From Cladochytrium replicatum (taxonomy: Eukaryota; Chytridiomycota; Chytridiomycetes; Cladochytriales; Cladochytriaceae): a DNA stretch of 64,000 nucleotides. Made by a program: the position numbers and the translations under genes. The notes beneath the pieces are model-generated. The model was not told where the DNA came from and made no database searches. It worked only from the letters and a program-made list of their open reading frames with translations. Positions within the stretch are counted from its first letter, which is position 1. Every line of letters begins with the position of its first letter. Below are positions 28,294-40,308 of this stretch, piece by piece. The stretch is taken from contig JAHLKD010000071.1 of NCBI GenBank assembly GCA_025526935.1, positions 62,001 through 126,000 on the forward strand, written 5' to 3'.

Positions 28294-31200
28294 ATGCCCA
28301 GGAAGGACCGACGATCGCAGCGGGGACCGTATGGAAGCGGGGGGAAGGGTCACAGAAGACGAGGGAATGACGAAGATGAAGAGGATTACTTGTACAACGA
28401 CAGCGTGCAGGCTGGTGGAGACGACGACGAGGAAATCAAGCCCTTCACTCTACCAACATTCAACGAAAGTAGTCTATCGAAATTCAGTTTTTCGATTCCA
28501 TCAGCACAGACTCCTCCATCAAACCCCATTACTCAAAAAATGTTTGAAACTCCAGGCTCCACGTCGAAATTGGGACCCGAGGGCATACTCCCGTCTTTCA
28601 GCAGTCCACGATTCACGCTCGACGATTTGTTGCCGCCGACACCACCAAAAGCATCCAAATCCAACGATTCAAAAGAAGTGTTTGGAACGCTGAAGGTCGT
28701 TCCGGACAGTCAAGTCTGGCTACAGCTATTAGCGACTCACCCGATCCTATCTCGGGACGATATCGATGATTTGAATGCAAACTTTACCGGAACACCATCA
28801 AAGCGAGCCAGTGTTCTCGCACGCTCGCTCATGTCCAATCCTCATCAAGAGAATATATCCAAAAGAGCGCGAAAGCCAACCATCTCCCATCGACTCATGT
28901 CCGTGCGCGACTCAGGACCAACAGAGTTACTTGTGTGCCTCAATCCGAGCGAAGAAAATATATCCACCGCAGCTCCACAACGCACCACGGACGAAGAGAA
29001 GCAGATTGGAGAAGACGATCCGGCGATCATCAGGAGGCCAGTTATCAGAGCAATGTCGTTAAGGGAATGGAAGAAGGCGTGTGCGCGATGGATGAGACGG
29101 TCACTTGGAGAGGAATATGACATGCAGCGCATTCAAGAAGGCGGCGAGGAAGTTGAGGTTGAAGTGGATAGAGAGTTGGTTGATGATGTTGAATTTAAAG
29201 TATGGCAAACCAAAGGGAAGATGTTGCTTTGGGGCTGATCCCTTGTTTCTACCAGGAACTTAATACTCCGCAAATCGATTTCCCAATTCGTCAAGTGCAG
29301 CTCAACGGGACTGGGAGGCTCCTTGCTGTCGCCGGCGATCACGACGTAAGTGTTGTTGTGGTTCCCACCTATCTTGGTCGGCCTTCTGGTCCTGGGCGTT
29401 CCGTTTCTGAATGCAAGTACGTTGGATTATTTGTTTACTTGCCGTGCCATATTGACTGTGCGATACATAGATACTGTCGTATTGGTGAATATATTCACTC
29501 AACGGATAGGGTGACACGAATCGCGAAAATTGCATGGCACCCTCTCAGTGAAAACCAATCCCACCTCGTTGTCCTCTCATCTGACGGCGCACTTCGGTAT
29601 GCTGAAAGGTCCCTTTGCCATTAATCTGCTCACAATTGTCTATTTGAGGATGTACAATGTTGTCCTGATGCCAGACGAGCCCGAATTTGAGTACTTCACC
29701 GTTCCGCCGGCGCGAGCCTCGCGAGCTTCAATGCTGGGAACGTCGTATGGGCTTGGATTCGAGGAACGTGAGGCCATCAGTTTTAGTTTGGGATCGTGCG
29801 GTGGCGGATTGCCAGGGACGAATCTTGCGGATTCTGACGCTGGCCAAGGGATGGGGGAAGTCGGATGGGGTCCGTTTACGATTTATGTTCTTATGAAAAA
29901 TGGCGATGTTTATTGCGTGTGTCCTGTGATGCCAAACCGAAGGTATGTTCACAATATTGAATCATGACGTCTGTATTTTGACATCCTATATTTGTCAGCT
30001 TGCTTGATATGCGTTTCCTCGAGCAACTGCGTAAGATCAATACCTATGAGTGGAGCGCGATGGAGCACGAGCACCTTCCTGCATCTTCTTCCCGCTCTCA
30101 TAACGAAGATACGCCGCAACAGCAGCTCAGCAACCAGTACTATTGGCGCAACCGTTTCCTCACCGAGATCATTGAGATGGCCAACCTTCCCGAATCGCGA
30201 TTCTCCAACAAGACTTTCGCACCGTCGTCGCCACTACCTAGTCGCCGATCGGGGATGGTTTCCGCGTATCCTCCCAGATCAGTTGCGAAACTCGGAGTGA
30301 AGAGACAGGGGCCGTATTTGGTGCATCCTGCGCCAGACGATGAAGATGAAATCGCGTGTGATTTGGTGTGCGTATATTCGAAACCGGTGCATTTGCTGGT
30401 GGTTGGATATGAAGGTGGAGTTTTGAGGGTACTTGTAGAAGTGGATCCGCCGGTTCCGATGTGGGATCTAAGCGTCAATGGCGAGCAAGGAAAGGTAGGT
30501 TACACTCGATACGTACCTCTCTTCTTGAAACTAACAATTTTATGTGTGAGCAGACATTCGAGTTGCAAGCTTTCCCGACATTTGAGCTTATTGAAATGAT
30601 TGATCTGAATCCGCCGAAACTTGAATCAGAAAATGTCGATACCAACCAACCAACAAAGGCTGGACGCTCCGGGATGAACCCGCTTCTAACCTCGTCGCCA
30701 GCGAAGCTAGCAGCTGCAGCATCGCCGAGCGCAGGTCGAAGGAGGGGATTGTCTGGTGCACCACCGCCAACTCAAGACATGTCCAATCCTGCCAGCCCGT
30801 CGTCAAATGCAACACCGCCTCCAGCACAACGAAGCAAGCCAAATCGCTCAGTTGGATCGGTGCTGCTCGTGACGGACCCAAAGTATGTGGATGTGCTATA
30901 TAGTTACAGCGATCGTGGAGCGTACCGGATTGACGTTGGACCGGCTGTTTCGGACTTGGTTAAGGGGGCTAAAGAGCCCAAGGGAAGCGACGTGACCTGG
31001 CTCGTGGATACACATCCACTTCAGAATAGGTCAGATCGATAGAAATCCTTATTGGAACAAGTCTAAATTTGTTTGATTATAGTGATGGGGAGAATCAGTC
31101 TGCTGCTGCTGTTACTGGGCTCGCGTTGATCACCGACATGTTCCTTGGCTACACCCAGCTCACGCTCACGTCCAACAACCGCATCTTTGGCAACCCACTG

Positions 31201-32275
31201 CCTCTACGCATTCGAGACGCTTCCTCGGCGTCTTCCGGAGCTGTGCTGGAAACAGCCCCAGCTGCTGATGCGTCATCCAGCGCCCAATCCGCAGACAGCG
31301 AGCAGCGCATTTTGAAGACCGCCTTTGCCGAGCCTGAGATTCTGCGGAAGGGTTTGCCGACACTGCCCAAGATTGTTGCTCAGGGAGGAGCGGCGGGGGT
31401 ATACCCCAACTTTGTCACAGAGGAAGCGCTGAGGGTATTTGGGAAACGCGTGATGCTACTTCGTGAGAATGCTCAGCAGCTTATCAACGCCGGGATGCTC
31501 ATGAGCAAGCAGTGAGTGATGGATGATGTTCCAGGATATTTCTTTATGCTGATTGGATGTTGGTGATAGTGTGACGACGCAGCAGAGCGAGCTGGCGAGG
31601 CAAGCCCTGGTGATGCAGCGTGCGCATGAGAGACTGGAGACGCATGTGACATCAAGGGGAGATTCGTTGAAGGAGCGGTTGGAGAGAGTCGTGGCTACAC
31701 AGAAGCGGCTTTCGTCGAGGTCGGATACTGTGCTGCAGATTCTGTTGGATCTTAGTACGCCAAGTCTGAGCACTGCGGAAGTCAAGTGGATCGAGGAGGT
31801 TGAAGGGCTCGAGAAGGTTGCGAACGAGCGGTTCAAACCCCTGATTGCGCAGGTAAACAAGAAGCGTAACAGATGCTTTTGGACTATCACTGAACCTCTT
31901 GAAATAGCTAACGAAACAACACCAAACACTGCAAAAGGATAAGGAGAAGATGCATGGGAATGGAGACAGCTATGCCAAAGGGAAAGGTCCAGCTCGAAGC
32001 TCGCCTGGGCGGAGTGGAGGTCTTGGAACGGGTGCAGTTCTAGGCGTTGTGCAGACCCGGAAGATCAAGGACGCGCTCAGGATGGAGTAAGTGATTCTCT
32101 CTTGATCAAGTCGTTAAGAAGTAATTTCTGAACTTATTGCAGATACGATCTATTGATTGAGACGACAAAGAAACTAGAGAAGGTTCAGCTGGGTGTTGAA
32201 GAGGCAACTTTGATGGTGGCGAGAGTGACGGAGGCGAGTGGGAGTGACGTGGTCAGCGCTTTGAAGGAGGGGTGA
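28294..32275 (+). CDS. NUP82: Nuclear pore protein Nup82/NUP88
   Basis: Ten exons: 28294-29199, 29256-29416, 29471-29596, 29649-29942, 29999-30494, 30554-31029, 31083-31511, 31570-31852, 31908-32086 and 32143-32275. They give about 1160 aa with closing phases. After a basic, acidic and Ser/Pro-rich N-terminus (about 300 aa) comes the beta-propeller typical of Nup82/NUP88: LNGTGRLLAVAGDHDVSVVVVP, KIAWHPLSENQSHLVVLSSDG, ALRMYNVVLMP and WGPFTIYVLMKNGDVYCVCPV. The C-terminal quarter is charged and coiled-coil-like (ELARQALVMQRAHERLE onwards), as needed to bind Nup159/Nsp1-type partners on the cytoplasmic face of the pore. It is longer than yeast Nup82, mainly by its N-terminal extension. The start at 28294 is the first ATG of the frame. 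Confidence 0.85.
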
Positions 32276-32582
32276 TTGGTTTATTACCAGTGAAACACTG
32301 GATGATGTTGATGATGTAAGAAATGCAGGTGTGTTTGTAATAAATCATGTTTAACATCACCGCAGACATGATCGCTGCCCCTGTCTTGGGCCATTGGCAT
32401 TCCTCGCCCCAATGCTAAGGGTTTACCCTCGTGCGGTGCCAGAAACACAAATTTTCCAGATGACTGTCCGCCAATAGCTGCCACGCGCCCATCCCAAATT
32501 TTTCGTTTTCGACTCCTATTTTCTTATTTCCTGAGCACAAAATTCCATCAGTTCTTGGCCCTTTCGCAATCAAATCTCGACA

Positions 32583-33885
32583 ATGCGAACCGCTCTCGCT
32601 CTCTTCCTTGTCGCTGCCGCTGCAAATATCGGCGTGAGCGCCGCATCTTGGTGAGCGCTCTGGAGATAGAATCTGTGAGGAATCGTCACTCATTTGAAAA
32701 TCGTTCGATAAGCCGTCCGTTCAAGAACTTGATGACCATCGTTCTTGAAAATGAAGACGCCAGCAACGTTATGAAGGACCCTTACATGGGTGAGGATTCA
32801 CTAGTACCAGCATAGGGATGGAGAAGCTCATCAGTTGACTCGAAAATTAGGCACGACTCTGCCCGCGAAGGGATACTTGCTGACCAACTCCTACGGTGTC
32901 ACCCACCCATCGCAGGTGAGCATAGTGATTGCGTGCGGATGTTCTGGACTAATTCTCCGCCGTACAGCCCAACTACATTGCTCAAATCGCTGGAGACACC
33001 CTTTGGTGAGCTGACAATCCTAATGGAACGAATAGTTTCTTATCTATCTTTCGCAGGGTTCTCGGAGACTACGATGTCAACCTCGGCGACGTAAGCGCAT
33101 CGCTTTGTTATCGCGATCCCTTCTCACTATCATTTTTACAAAATCTCAGACCAACATCGTTGACCTTCTCGAGGCAAAGAGCTTGACCTGGAAGAGCTAC
33201 CAGGAGAACTACCCATCAGCGGGATGCAACCTTGACTCCACTTACGGCGGAAAGAGCGCTTACGCGCGTAAGCACAACCCCTTCATCTCGTTCAAGAACA
33301 TCCAGAACAACGCAACCCGTTGCGCCAATATTGTCCCCAGCTCCCAGCTCGACATTGACGCTGCCGCTGGAAAATTGCCCAACTACATGTACTACACTCC
33401 CAACCTTTTGAACGATGGTAAGGATCTGATCGGTGATATTTTCTTACCATGGTTTTGATGATTTGACCCAAGGTCACGACTCCTCGCTTCTTTATGGATC
33501 GAACTGGTTGAAATCCTTCCTGGAGCCCAAGCTTACCGACCCCGCTTACGCTGATGTACGTCCAACACTTCATTGGTCAACAATTTTGTCAAACACACAT
33601 GTTTTTAGACTTTGTTCTACATCACCTTCGATGAGAGCGAGTGCTACCTCTGCTCCAACAAGATCTGTACGTATCTTGGATAAACACCATCAACCTGGTT
33701 TCTGATTGAAGTCACTTTTATCAGACTCCATCTTGGTCGGAAAGGGAATCAAGGGTGCCGGTCTGACCGACAACACCAAGTACGACCACTACTCGTTCCT
33801 CGCCACCTGGGAGAACGCCTTCGGCATTGGCAACCTTGGCCGCAACGATGCTAAGGCTACCCCAGTGCCTCTGGCTTCGTGCTGA
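32583..33885 (+). CDS. Secreted acid phosphatase / phosphoesterase (PF04185 family)
   Basis: Nine exons (32583-32650, 32713-32789, 32851-32915, 32968-33005, 33057-33090, 33150-33417, 33473-33555, 33609-33666, 33725-33885) give 283 aa. A signal peptide (MRTALALFLVAAAANIGVSA) leads into the phosphoesterase core: FKNLMTIVLENEDASNV, TNSYGVTHPSQPNYIAQIAGD, NPFISFKNIQNNATRC, LFYITFDESE and YDHYSFLATWENAFGIGNLGRNDA. Order and spacing fit fungal PhoA-like acid phosphatases and relatives of non-haemolytic phospholipase C. The product is probably extracellular and scavenges phosphate. Two residues remain for a metal-binding E-N pair (LENE). All nine exons close in phase. Confidence 0.88.
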
Positions 33886-34157
33886 AGAAAATGCGAGTGC
33901 TAGACTCACTATGCAAACTTCAGCCTGTTCTATTTTTCCCTGGGATGCGTTTGGATTGGCCCATAACATCTCGCAACCTCATGGTTTCAGTGACTATCGT
34001 CGTTTTCAGCCTCATTTGTCTCTTTATTTTCGCGGTTGGGACTCCAACCCTTTGAATAAACATTGTTACGATTTGCCAACGCCCATAGAGATGCATTACA
34101 TCGTATCATAGCTTTGGAGCAATGTGCACGGAAGAACTTGGAAAGAAATTAGTTGAC

Positions 34158-34518
34158 CACTGATTCTTCGAGTTTGTCGGCTATGATATCAAAAGCCGTT
34201 CCCAAGACCTATCGAAGAGATCGGGCAGGCACTGCAGCGACACACCAGGAGTGATTCTATTCACAAATAATTTCCCTTGATCACTGAGATGCATGGTACG
34301 TGAGCTGATGACGTCTTGCGCAATATCGACAGCTGATCACTGATTCTTCGAGTTTGTCGGCTATGATATCAAAAGCCGTTCCCAAGACCTATCAAAGAGA
34401 TCGGGCAGGCACTGCAGCGACACACCAGGAGTGATTCTATTCACAAATAACTTCCCTTGATCACTGAGATGCATGGTACGTGAGCTCGATGACGTCTTGC
34501 GCAATATCGACAGCTGAT
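34158..34518. repeat. Tandem duplication, two about 180-bp copies
   Basis: Copy 1 is 34158-34337 and copy 2 is 34338-34518. They differ at three places: G/A in CCTATC(G/A)AAG, T/C in AATAA(T/C)TTCC, and an extra C in copy 2 at GAGCTCGATG. Both begin CACTGATTCTTCGAG and end CAATATCGACAGCTGAT. No coding potential was recognised. Confidence 0.92.
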
Positions 34519-35599
34519 GCTGCGAGCTAGTGAAATTACATATCGAAATGGATGACCAGTTCAACTACCACAAAGACCCATGTCCAGCTCTGTCTTGTTC
34601 ATGATAACCGATTCTCGCAGTTGACATGGCATGGATCTACATCCTTATTTTCTCGGAGCATTGCGGAGGTGTTGACTTCAGCATCCAACGGACAAAACGC
34701 TACATACCTTTATGGAGAAGACGCTTCGCAATGTGGAGCATCTGCCGGGATCAGGTAATTCGACGTCGGAGTGTGTTGAGCCCTTACTTCTAAGAGTGAT
34801 GGTTCCTTTCACTGTTATTGTTGTTCTCATTAATAACGCACAACATGAAGCAAGTGCGTCGATCTTGAGCTGCTCATCCTCTCCAACACTCTCATAGCAT
34901 TGCTGGGATGCAGTGATCTCCGCAATCTTCCTTTCCTTCTCTTGTTGGATACGAAGGGGACTGCGGACAACGCCGAAGGAGCCACTTCTTCTCCTTGATC
35001 GTCTTATCCTCCGCCCCCTCGTCTTTGTTCGTCCTGCAATTCCTCAACAGCTTTTTCATCTTCTTCTGCCTGGTACTGCAAAAAAAAGAGAAATCGACAT
35101 TTTCGACTCTTCCTCTACTTCCGGGACTACATCTTCTTCTCCGTTTTGAGGATGGTCCATACAGTACAGGAAGGCGAAATTGGCGGAGTTGGTCTAGTGG
35201 TCCGATCAGAGGGGAGGCAGATTTCAGCGTCCGAATGGTGCGAGAGGAACCGGATTGGCCGCGACACCCAAACTGTCGTTTAATGCACGTTGCACAGATT
35301 CCCCTCCTTAAACCTCCACAACTTCAGCGGAGAGAGAGTCAGAAGGAACAGCATCGACACCACCTACATCAGTTGCAGGAGAATAGAAAGGAACCGAGTT
35401 GGCGGAGACTGTAAAGCTCTGGTTAGCTGCATGCTCCTCGGATTTCAACGCGTCGACCTCAGCGGCAGACGTGGTATGTGGTATAGGCGAAAGAGCAGCG
35501 GGATCTTGGCTTGCAATGCCTATTTCGCTTCAGAGCAGTCGGATCTGCAGTTGACCGCATCAACGTCACTCCCTAACTGGATGCTACAAAGTTCCCCAT
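34519..35599. other. Intergenic, no gene recognised
   Basis: Short plus-strand frames are seen but no defensible motif. The 3' part may be the start of the decayed copia gag that becomes recognisable from about 35600. Confidence 0.4.
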
Positions 35600-36740
35600 T
35601 GAGTGCCTTACTCCTGCAATCGGAAATGAGCCCGCGGGGACCGACCCTCACGCGAACAAGTTAATATCCTACAACGCGATCTCGATGCAGCTCTTGGTCG
35701 GATACACCAATGGTCCTGCCAGAGCTTGAACTGCGTGACTGCCGCACACGCGTTTGCTGCCTTATCAAGAGAGTTTGAACCTACCCAAGACTCCCAACTC
35801 ATCGATCTTGCTGCTGCCGCTTTCGGGACGAAACTCCATCCTGGAGACAAGATCGATGACTACATTCGAGCCATCAAGGACGCGATCGAAGAACTTCCAG
35901 CTATTTTCAACGGTCTGCCGGCTATTCCTGACCACATCGCCGCCTTCCTTCTCCTGTACATCGTCAAGGACGAGCGGTACGATGTCATCAAGACTGGACT
36001 TGGCACACTTCGAGCTCCTGGTTCTGGCACACTCTCACCCAACCCCGTTATCCAAGTCTTGAAATCCCACGCCAAACAGCTGGAATCTCCTACAGAAGGA
36101 AAGCGCCAATATCGCTCGAGGACCCCGTTGACAGTGACGTGGCAACGGAATCCCACGAAATGCAAAGTTCTGCACTGCATGTGTGCTGCTGGCGCCGACC
36201 CCATCCGCAAAGATCGTATGCGCTCACACGATGTCAGCACATGCTATTGGCAGAACCCGTGCTAGGACTGCGGGCAAACTGGACATGGACCCATCCATGC
36301 TCGTCATTGCCCGATCGTTAAAGAATGGACATTTGAACAATGCTTCTACCGCTGGTGCTGTGATGGAACAAAATGTATCGGAATTGCATAATTTCAATAC
36401 ATTGCCAGTTATATTCGCGTATTCATTGGTTCCACCACCCCCATCACGACTCCAGACTTTTCTCCTTGATCCGGGAGCCAGCTGGAATATGACGTTCATT
36501 CGCGAACTCTTCACTAGATCGGGGATGTAGGAAACGTTGGATAATCGATAGGGACTTGGTCCACTATGATGACAATATCTCCACGTCCGACTTCAGCGCA
36601 GATGAGTGAGCGGCATTGGGATAATGGTAGTGTGCGGAAGGATCCATGCCAACCTGATCTACGTCAGTCTGCTCGAACTGAAGATCGAACTGGCAAGTGT
36701 CATTTTGCTGTCATGGTTTTGGTTGGAGAGAACCTAAATC
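35600..36740 (+). mobile_element. Ty1/copia fragment: gag, zinc knuckle and protease, decayed
   Basis: The main frame 35726-36265 has the copia gag core (AHAFAALSREFEPT, GDKIDDYIRAIKDAIEEL, DHIAAFLLLYIVKDERYD). A Cys/His-rich stretch follows (CMCAAGADP...HDVSTCYWQNPC) and then, after frameshifts, FLLDPGASWNMTFIRELFT, the aspartic-protease D-[PS]-GAS motif. Further weak similarity continues to about 36740. Stops and frameshifts show it is dead. It is the 5' half of an element, whereas 27490-28190 is a 3' half of the same superfamily, so they are separate remnants. Confidence 0.7.
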
Positions 36741-37659
36741 AACGTTCTTGAATTCGAACACCATGGTGATGAAGGTTTCGTCGTCACCGACACATCCGTT
36801 GGTGTCTGCTACGATTCATTAGCTAAAGTAAAAAGAAAGAGAGGTCAACTGGCTTGAAATGCTGGTTAGTTTAAATCCTTAAACCCCGCAAAAACATGCA
36901 TGAGCGACGACACAGAAGCACACATCGCCTGCCAACGTTTTCATCATCATGTCATGCTGTTTTGACATAAAGCGTATTAGTTCCACAAAATGGACGGCTG
37001 CGCTTGTTTGCGAGGGAAAAATCCACAGCTACCGTCTGCCGTTCTCCTGGCTGGCAAAAAATTTGATCAATTCAGCCAGGGAAACATCTAGGAAGTTCGA
37101 TCATCGATTTGGCATGTCCTCTGCGATCCCGTTCATTTTTCAGTTTGCAGTACGGGGCAAGGAACTGATGCAGTACGGGGTTCTAAAAGTTCCATCATAG
37201 GAACAAGGCAATTACAACCAAAAATCAATTGTGCGAACAAGGAAAATGTGGTCGCAAGCGCTTGCCGGCTGACCAAAAGGTTCTGACTTCTAAAAGAGTA
37301 GTCATGTGCTCATCATTTGAATTGGATGGGTTACTATTGATAGTAACGGTTAACTATAGAGCTGCCAAGTTTGCAACACTGACCATCTCCTGGACTGTAA
37401 AAGTTTTTTCTTTTCGGACTGTAAATGGCTATCACTCCGTTTTCCCTTTTGAGATTTCCGACGATCCGTTTACCATGATCCACGGCGCGAACGACACCGT
37501 CGATTTGTTGGAGTTTGCTACCACGCCGCTGCGTTAATGAAAGGGGAAAAGGTCCGATGCTTAACTACATTAAGTTATGTAGTTCAGAACAGACATTAAT
37601 TCAATCTTCGGTATTTGAAGTATTTTGCAGAGCACAGCCACGTTTTGAAAACGCAAGCG
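36741..37659. other. Intergenic, no gene recognised
   Basis: Two plus-strand frames (36949-37200 and 37229-37537, 83 and 102 codons) have no recognisable similarity and no matching splice sites. Upstream region of RPB8. Confidence 0.4.
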
Positions 37660-38231
37660 ATGGACAACAAAATCTACGAAGACATTATGGAGGTCGAGAA
37701 CTTGGATGCGGACGGAGGGAAGAAGTTTGATCGAGGTGAGCAACAACAACTGAAATATCCACTATTTTTAAGCACTCTCCACTCATACTCTCATAAAGTT
37801 TCAAGAATCACCGCAACTTCGGACAGCATCGAAATGGAAATGACCCTCGACTTCAACAATGAAATCTACCCTATGGTTCCCGGTGACAAGCTGACAGTCG
37901 TGCTGGCGCGATCCCTCTCCGTAGACGGCTCTGCGTCGGATCCCAACATGGTTTGGAGGGACATGGGAAAACAGTCGCTCGCGAACGATTTCGAGTACGT
38001 TATGTACGGGAAGGTGTTCAAGTACGATGATTCGGATAAAAAGAAACAGTACGTATTTTGGACTTCAAACCGGAGAAGAAAGAGATTGTTGACGAACAGC
38101 TTTTCAATAGTTCGGTTTATGTGTCATTCGGTGGATTGTTGATGTGCCTTGCTGGTGACCAAAGGACACTGTCGGCTCTTCAGACGGGCCAAAATATTTA
38201 TTTGTTGATTCGCAAAGGAGGCAAAGTGTGA
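37660..38231 (+). CDS. RPB8: RNA polymerase I/II/III shared subunit RPB8 (ABC3)
   Basis: Three exons (37660-37735, 37799-38048, 38111-38231) give 148 aa, the usual family length. The chain matches RPB8 throughout: IMEVENLDADGGKKFDRVSR, ATSDSIEMEMTLDFNNEIYP, GDKLTVVLARSLS, LANDFEYVMYGKVFK, YVSFGGLLMCL and NIYLLIRKGG at the C-terminus. The OB-fold subunit is shared by the three nuclear RNA polymerases. The start is the first ATG of the frame, directly before the conserved first strand. Confidence 0.95.
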
Positions 38232-38361
38232 TCTTATTATTTTAAAATTGATGGTGTATATAGAAAAGCGGGCAAGAGTGGAAACAGTGGCCCACTCGAT
38301 ACAGAGTACTTCGAAGTAGTCCCTTTATCAGAGCGGGCCGTTTTTTTTGTCAGGAAAAAAA

Positions 38362-39395
38362 TCATGCAGTAAACAATCTGCTGTACAAACGATCGTGGAG
38401 TCCTTGCAGTATATCTTGAACTGGAGAACTTTGGCGGGATGTCTCCAGAGCAGTCTGAAGAAGCTGATCGCCGTACGGATCCCTCGATTGACCGGTTGGC
38501 ACTGACCCATCCTCCAATTTTGAACATATTTGGGCTCGAAGTGGCCCTTTGTTTTCGTTGAGAAGCTCAATCGATTCCTCCAAATTTCCCGATTCCGAAG
38601 AGACTGCATTAAGGTAAACCTCCCTTTTGCAATCATGTAGCGTCGAATCAACCACCGTTGAGCCCATTGTTCCAAGAATGACCTGGGCTTGATATGGCCC
38701 AACTAGGTTCATTCGAACAGCGGCAGATATCATCGATCGTGCTTGAAGAAACATGAACATTGGCAAAGCCTTCTCTACAAGTACATCGTCAGATATGTAC
38801 AAAGTAAAATTTGTACCACTACATACCTGCGGTTACTCCTAAGCATCGACAAAGGATTCCAAATGCTATTGAAATATGTCCAGGACTTAAATTTGCCTGA
38901 GTAGTTTCAAATCAGTGATCCGCACACTCGTTATCATTCTATTTTCAAACTGACCCTGCACATTTTCTTGAACTTGGAGACAGCTTCACTCCATATCGTC
39001 GTTATCTCTTTCTGCGACGATGGCCCAACATTCCCGTCCTCCCATTGGTGAAGGGGAAAAGACCTCTGCAATACCAATAACAACGCTGTTCCCTGGGCCT
39101 TTGACGTCCTCTTTGCAACGTGATTCGACAGCGTAGAATCAAAAGCACGATCGATTCTAACAAGCCTGCGGACGATCGTGTCTGCAGATGTGGAATCTGA
39201 GATGTCCAGCGAGAGATAAGCCGCTTCAACGAAAGGCAGTTGGGATAGTGCTGCGTTGTGCATTGCATTGCGGATGTATTCTGGTAGATCGTGTACGTGG
39301 TTTGCTTGCGATGCTGCCTCGAGACCGTTTGAGGACACAAAACCGCCTGTTGGCAGAGCCGAGTCTGCGATCATCCATATCTTCCAGTCCATCAT
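38362..39395 (-). CDS. ureF: Urease accessory protein UreF
   Basis: Three exons (39395-38955, 38896-38827, 38774-38362) give 307 aa. The N-terminus has the diagnostic IADSALPTGGFVSSNGLEAA. LPEYIRNAMHNA and FDSTLSNHVAKRTSKAQG follow, then HISIAFGILCRCLGVTAEKALPMFMFLQARSMISAAVRMNLVGPYQAQ, the UreF C-terminal signature. UreF acts with UreG and UreD/UreH to deliver nickel to the urease active site, so the organism should encode urease elsewhere. Two ATGs in tandem open the frame (39395 and 39392). A longer in-frame extension would need a GTG start and is unlikely. The final 60 residues are less conserved. Confidence 0.92.
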
Positions 39396-40308
39396 CACAG
39401 TGATGTGGCTTTGCAATGCTATAAAATGGGAGGGATGTGAGGCTTGGTACGGCAAGTCCTTTTCTTTGCAGGTGAGTTTTAGTTGCAGTTGGAGGAGTGT
39501 TGGTGGTGGTGCGCGGATGATCGTTACACTCAGCTCACACCGATTAGCAAAGCTATGCAGAATGAGTGACACTGTACTTCCCTTATACTGAGCACTTCGT
39601 TTTCGACTTTAACCTTTTTGCTTTATTGTTGGAACTTCAAACTAACTTAGATCACTCTTGATAGGTTGCTTGTTGTGCGAGGCCGACCTTCATTCTGCTA
39701 ATGCCCCCTCTTCCTGCTGATTTCTCTTGTACCGTCAGGAATCTCTTGTACTATCATGAACTAGAATATATCGTTTTGCAACGCAACCATTTTTGTAACT
39801 ACTGCTTCCAGCCTGAGATAGATGTCTCAACAAGTGGGCAAATGATAATTTTGATGTAAGAGCTTGCTCCTGCCATTACCGACCCCAAAGGATTGATGAC
39901 GGGAGGAATATCAATAAGATTCTTGGCATGAGAATTCCAAATTTTCTTTTCAACAAACAAGCGCCTCTTCGTCGACCATGAAGTTTTCGAGAACAAGATT
40001 GTGGATACGTGAGCAATAATGATCATCGAAAACATCATTTTACGAATGTATTTAAGGTTCCAAAAGTTCAAAGAGACAGGTTACAAACACAAAACAAAAA
40101 CAATACCGCAACCGAAACTCAGCCTCAAAATAGCATACCGATCAATCATGCACGAAAAAGGATGCGAAAAGAAACATAAATCTACATGCCTGCAACAAAA
40201 GTGTGTGTGAGGTAAATCGCGTTACACTCGCCAATGCAAACAGATGTGCGCAAAAAGAGGACTCAGTCGAGAGAAGTCTACACGAAGTCATACTGCAGGC
40301 AAAGTTTA
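39396..40308. other. Intergenic, no gene recognised
   Basis: Upstream of UreF and downstream of the chitin deacetylase. A 90-codon minus-strand frame at 40071-39799 has no recognisable similarity. Confidence 0.45.
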
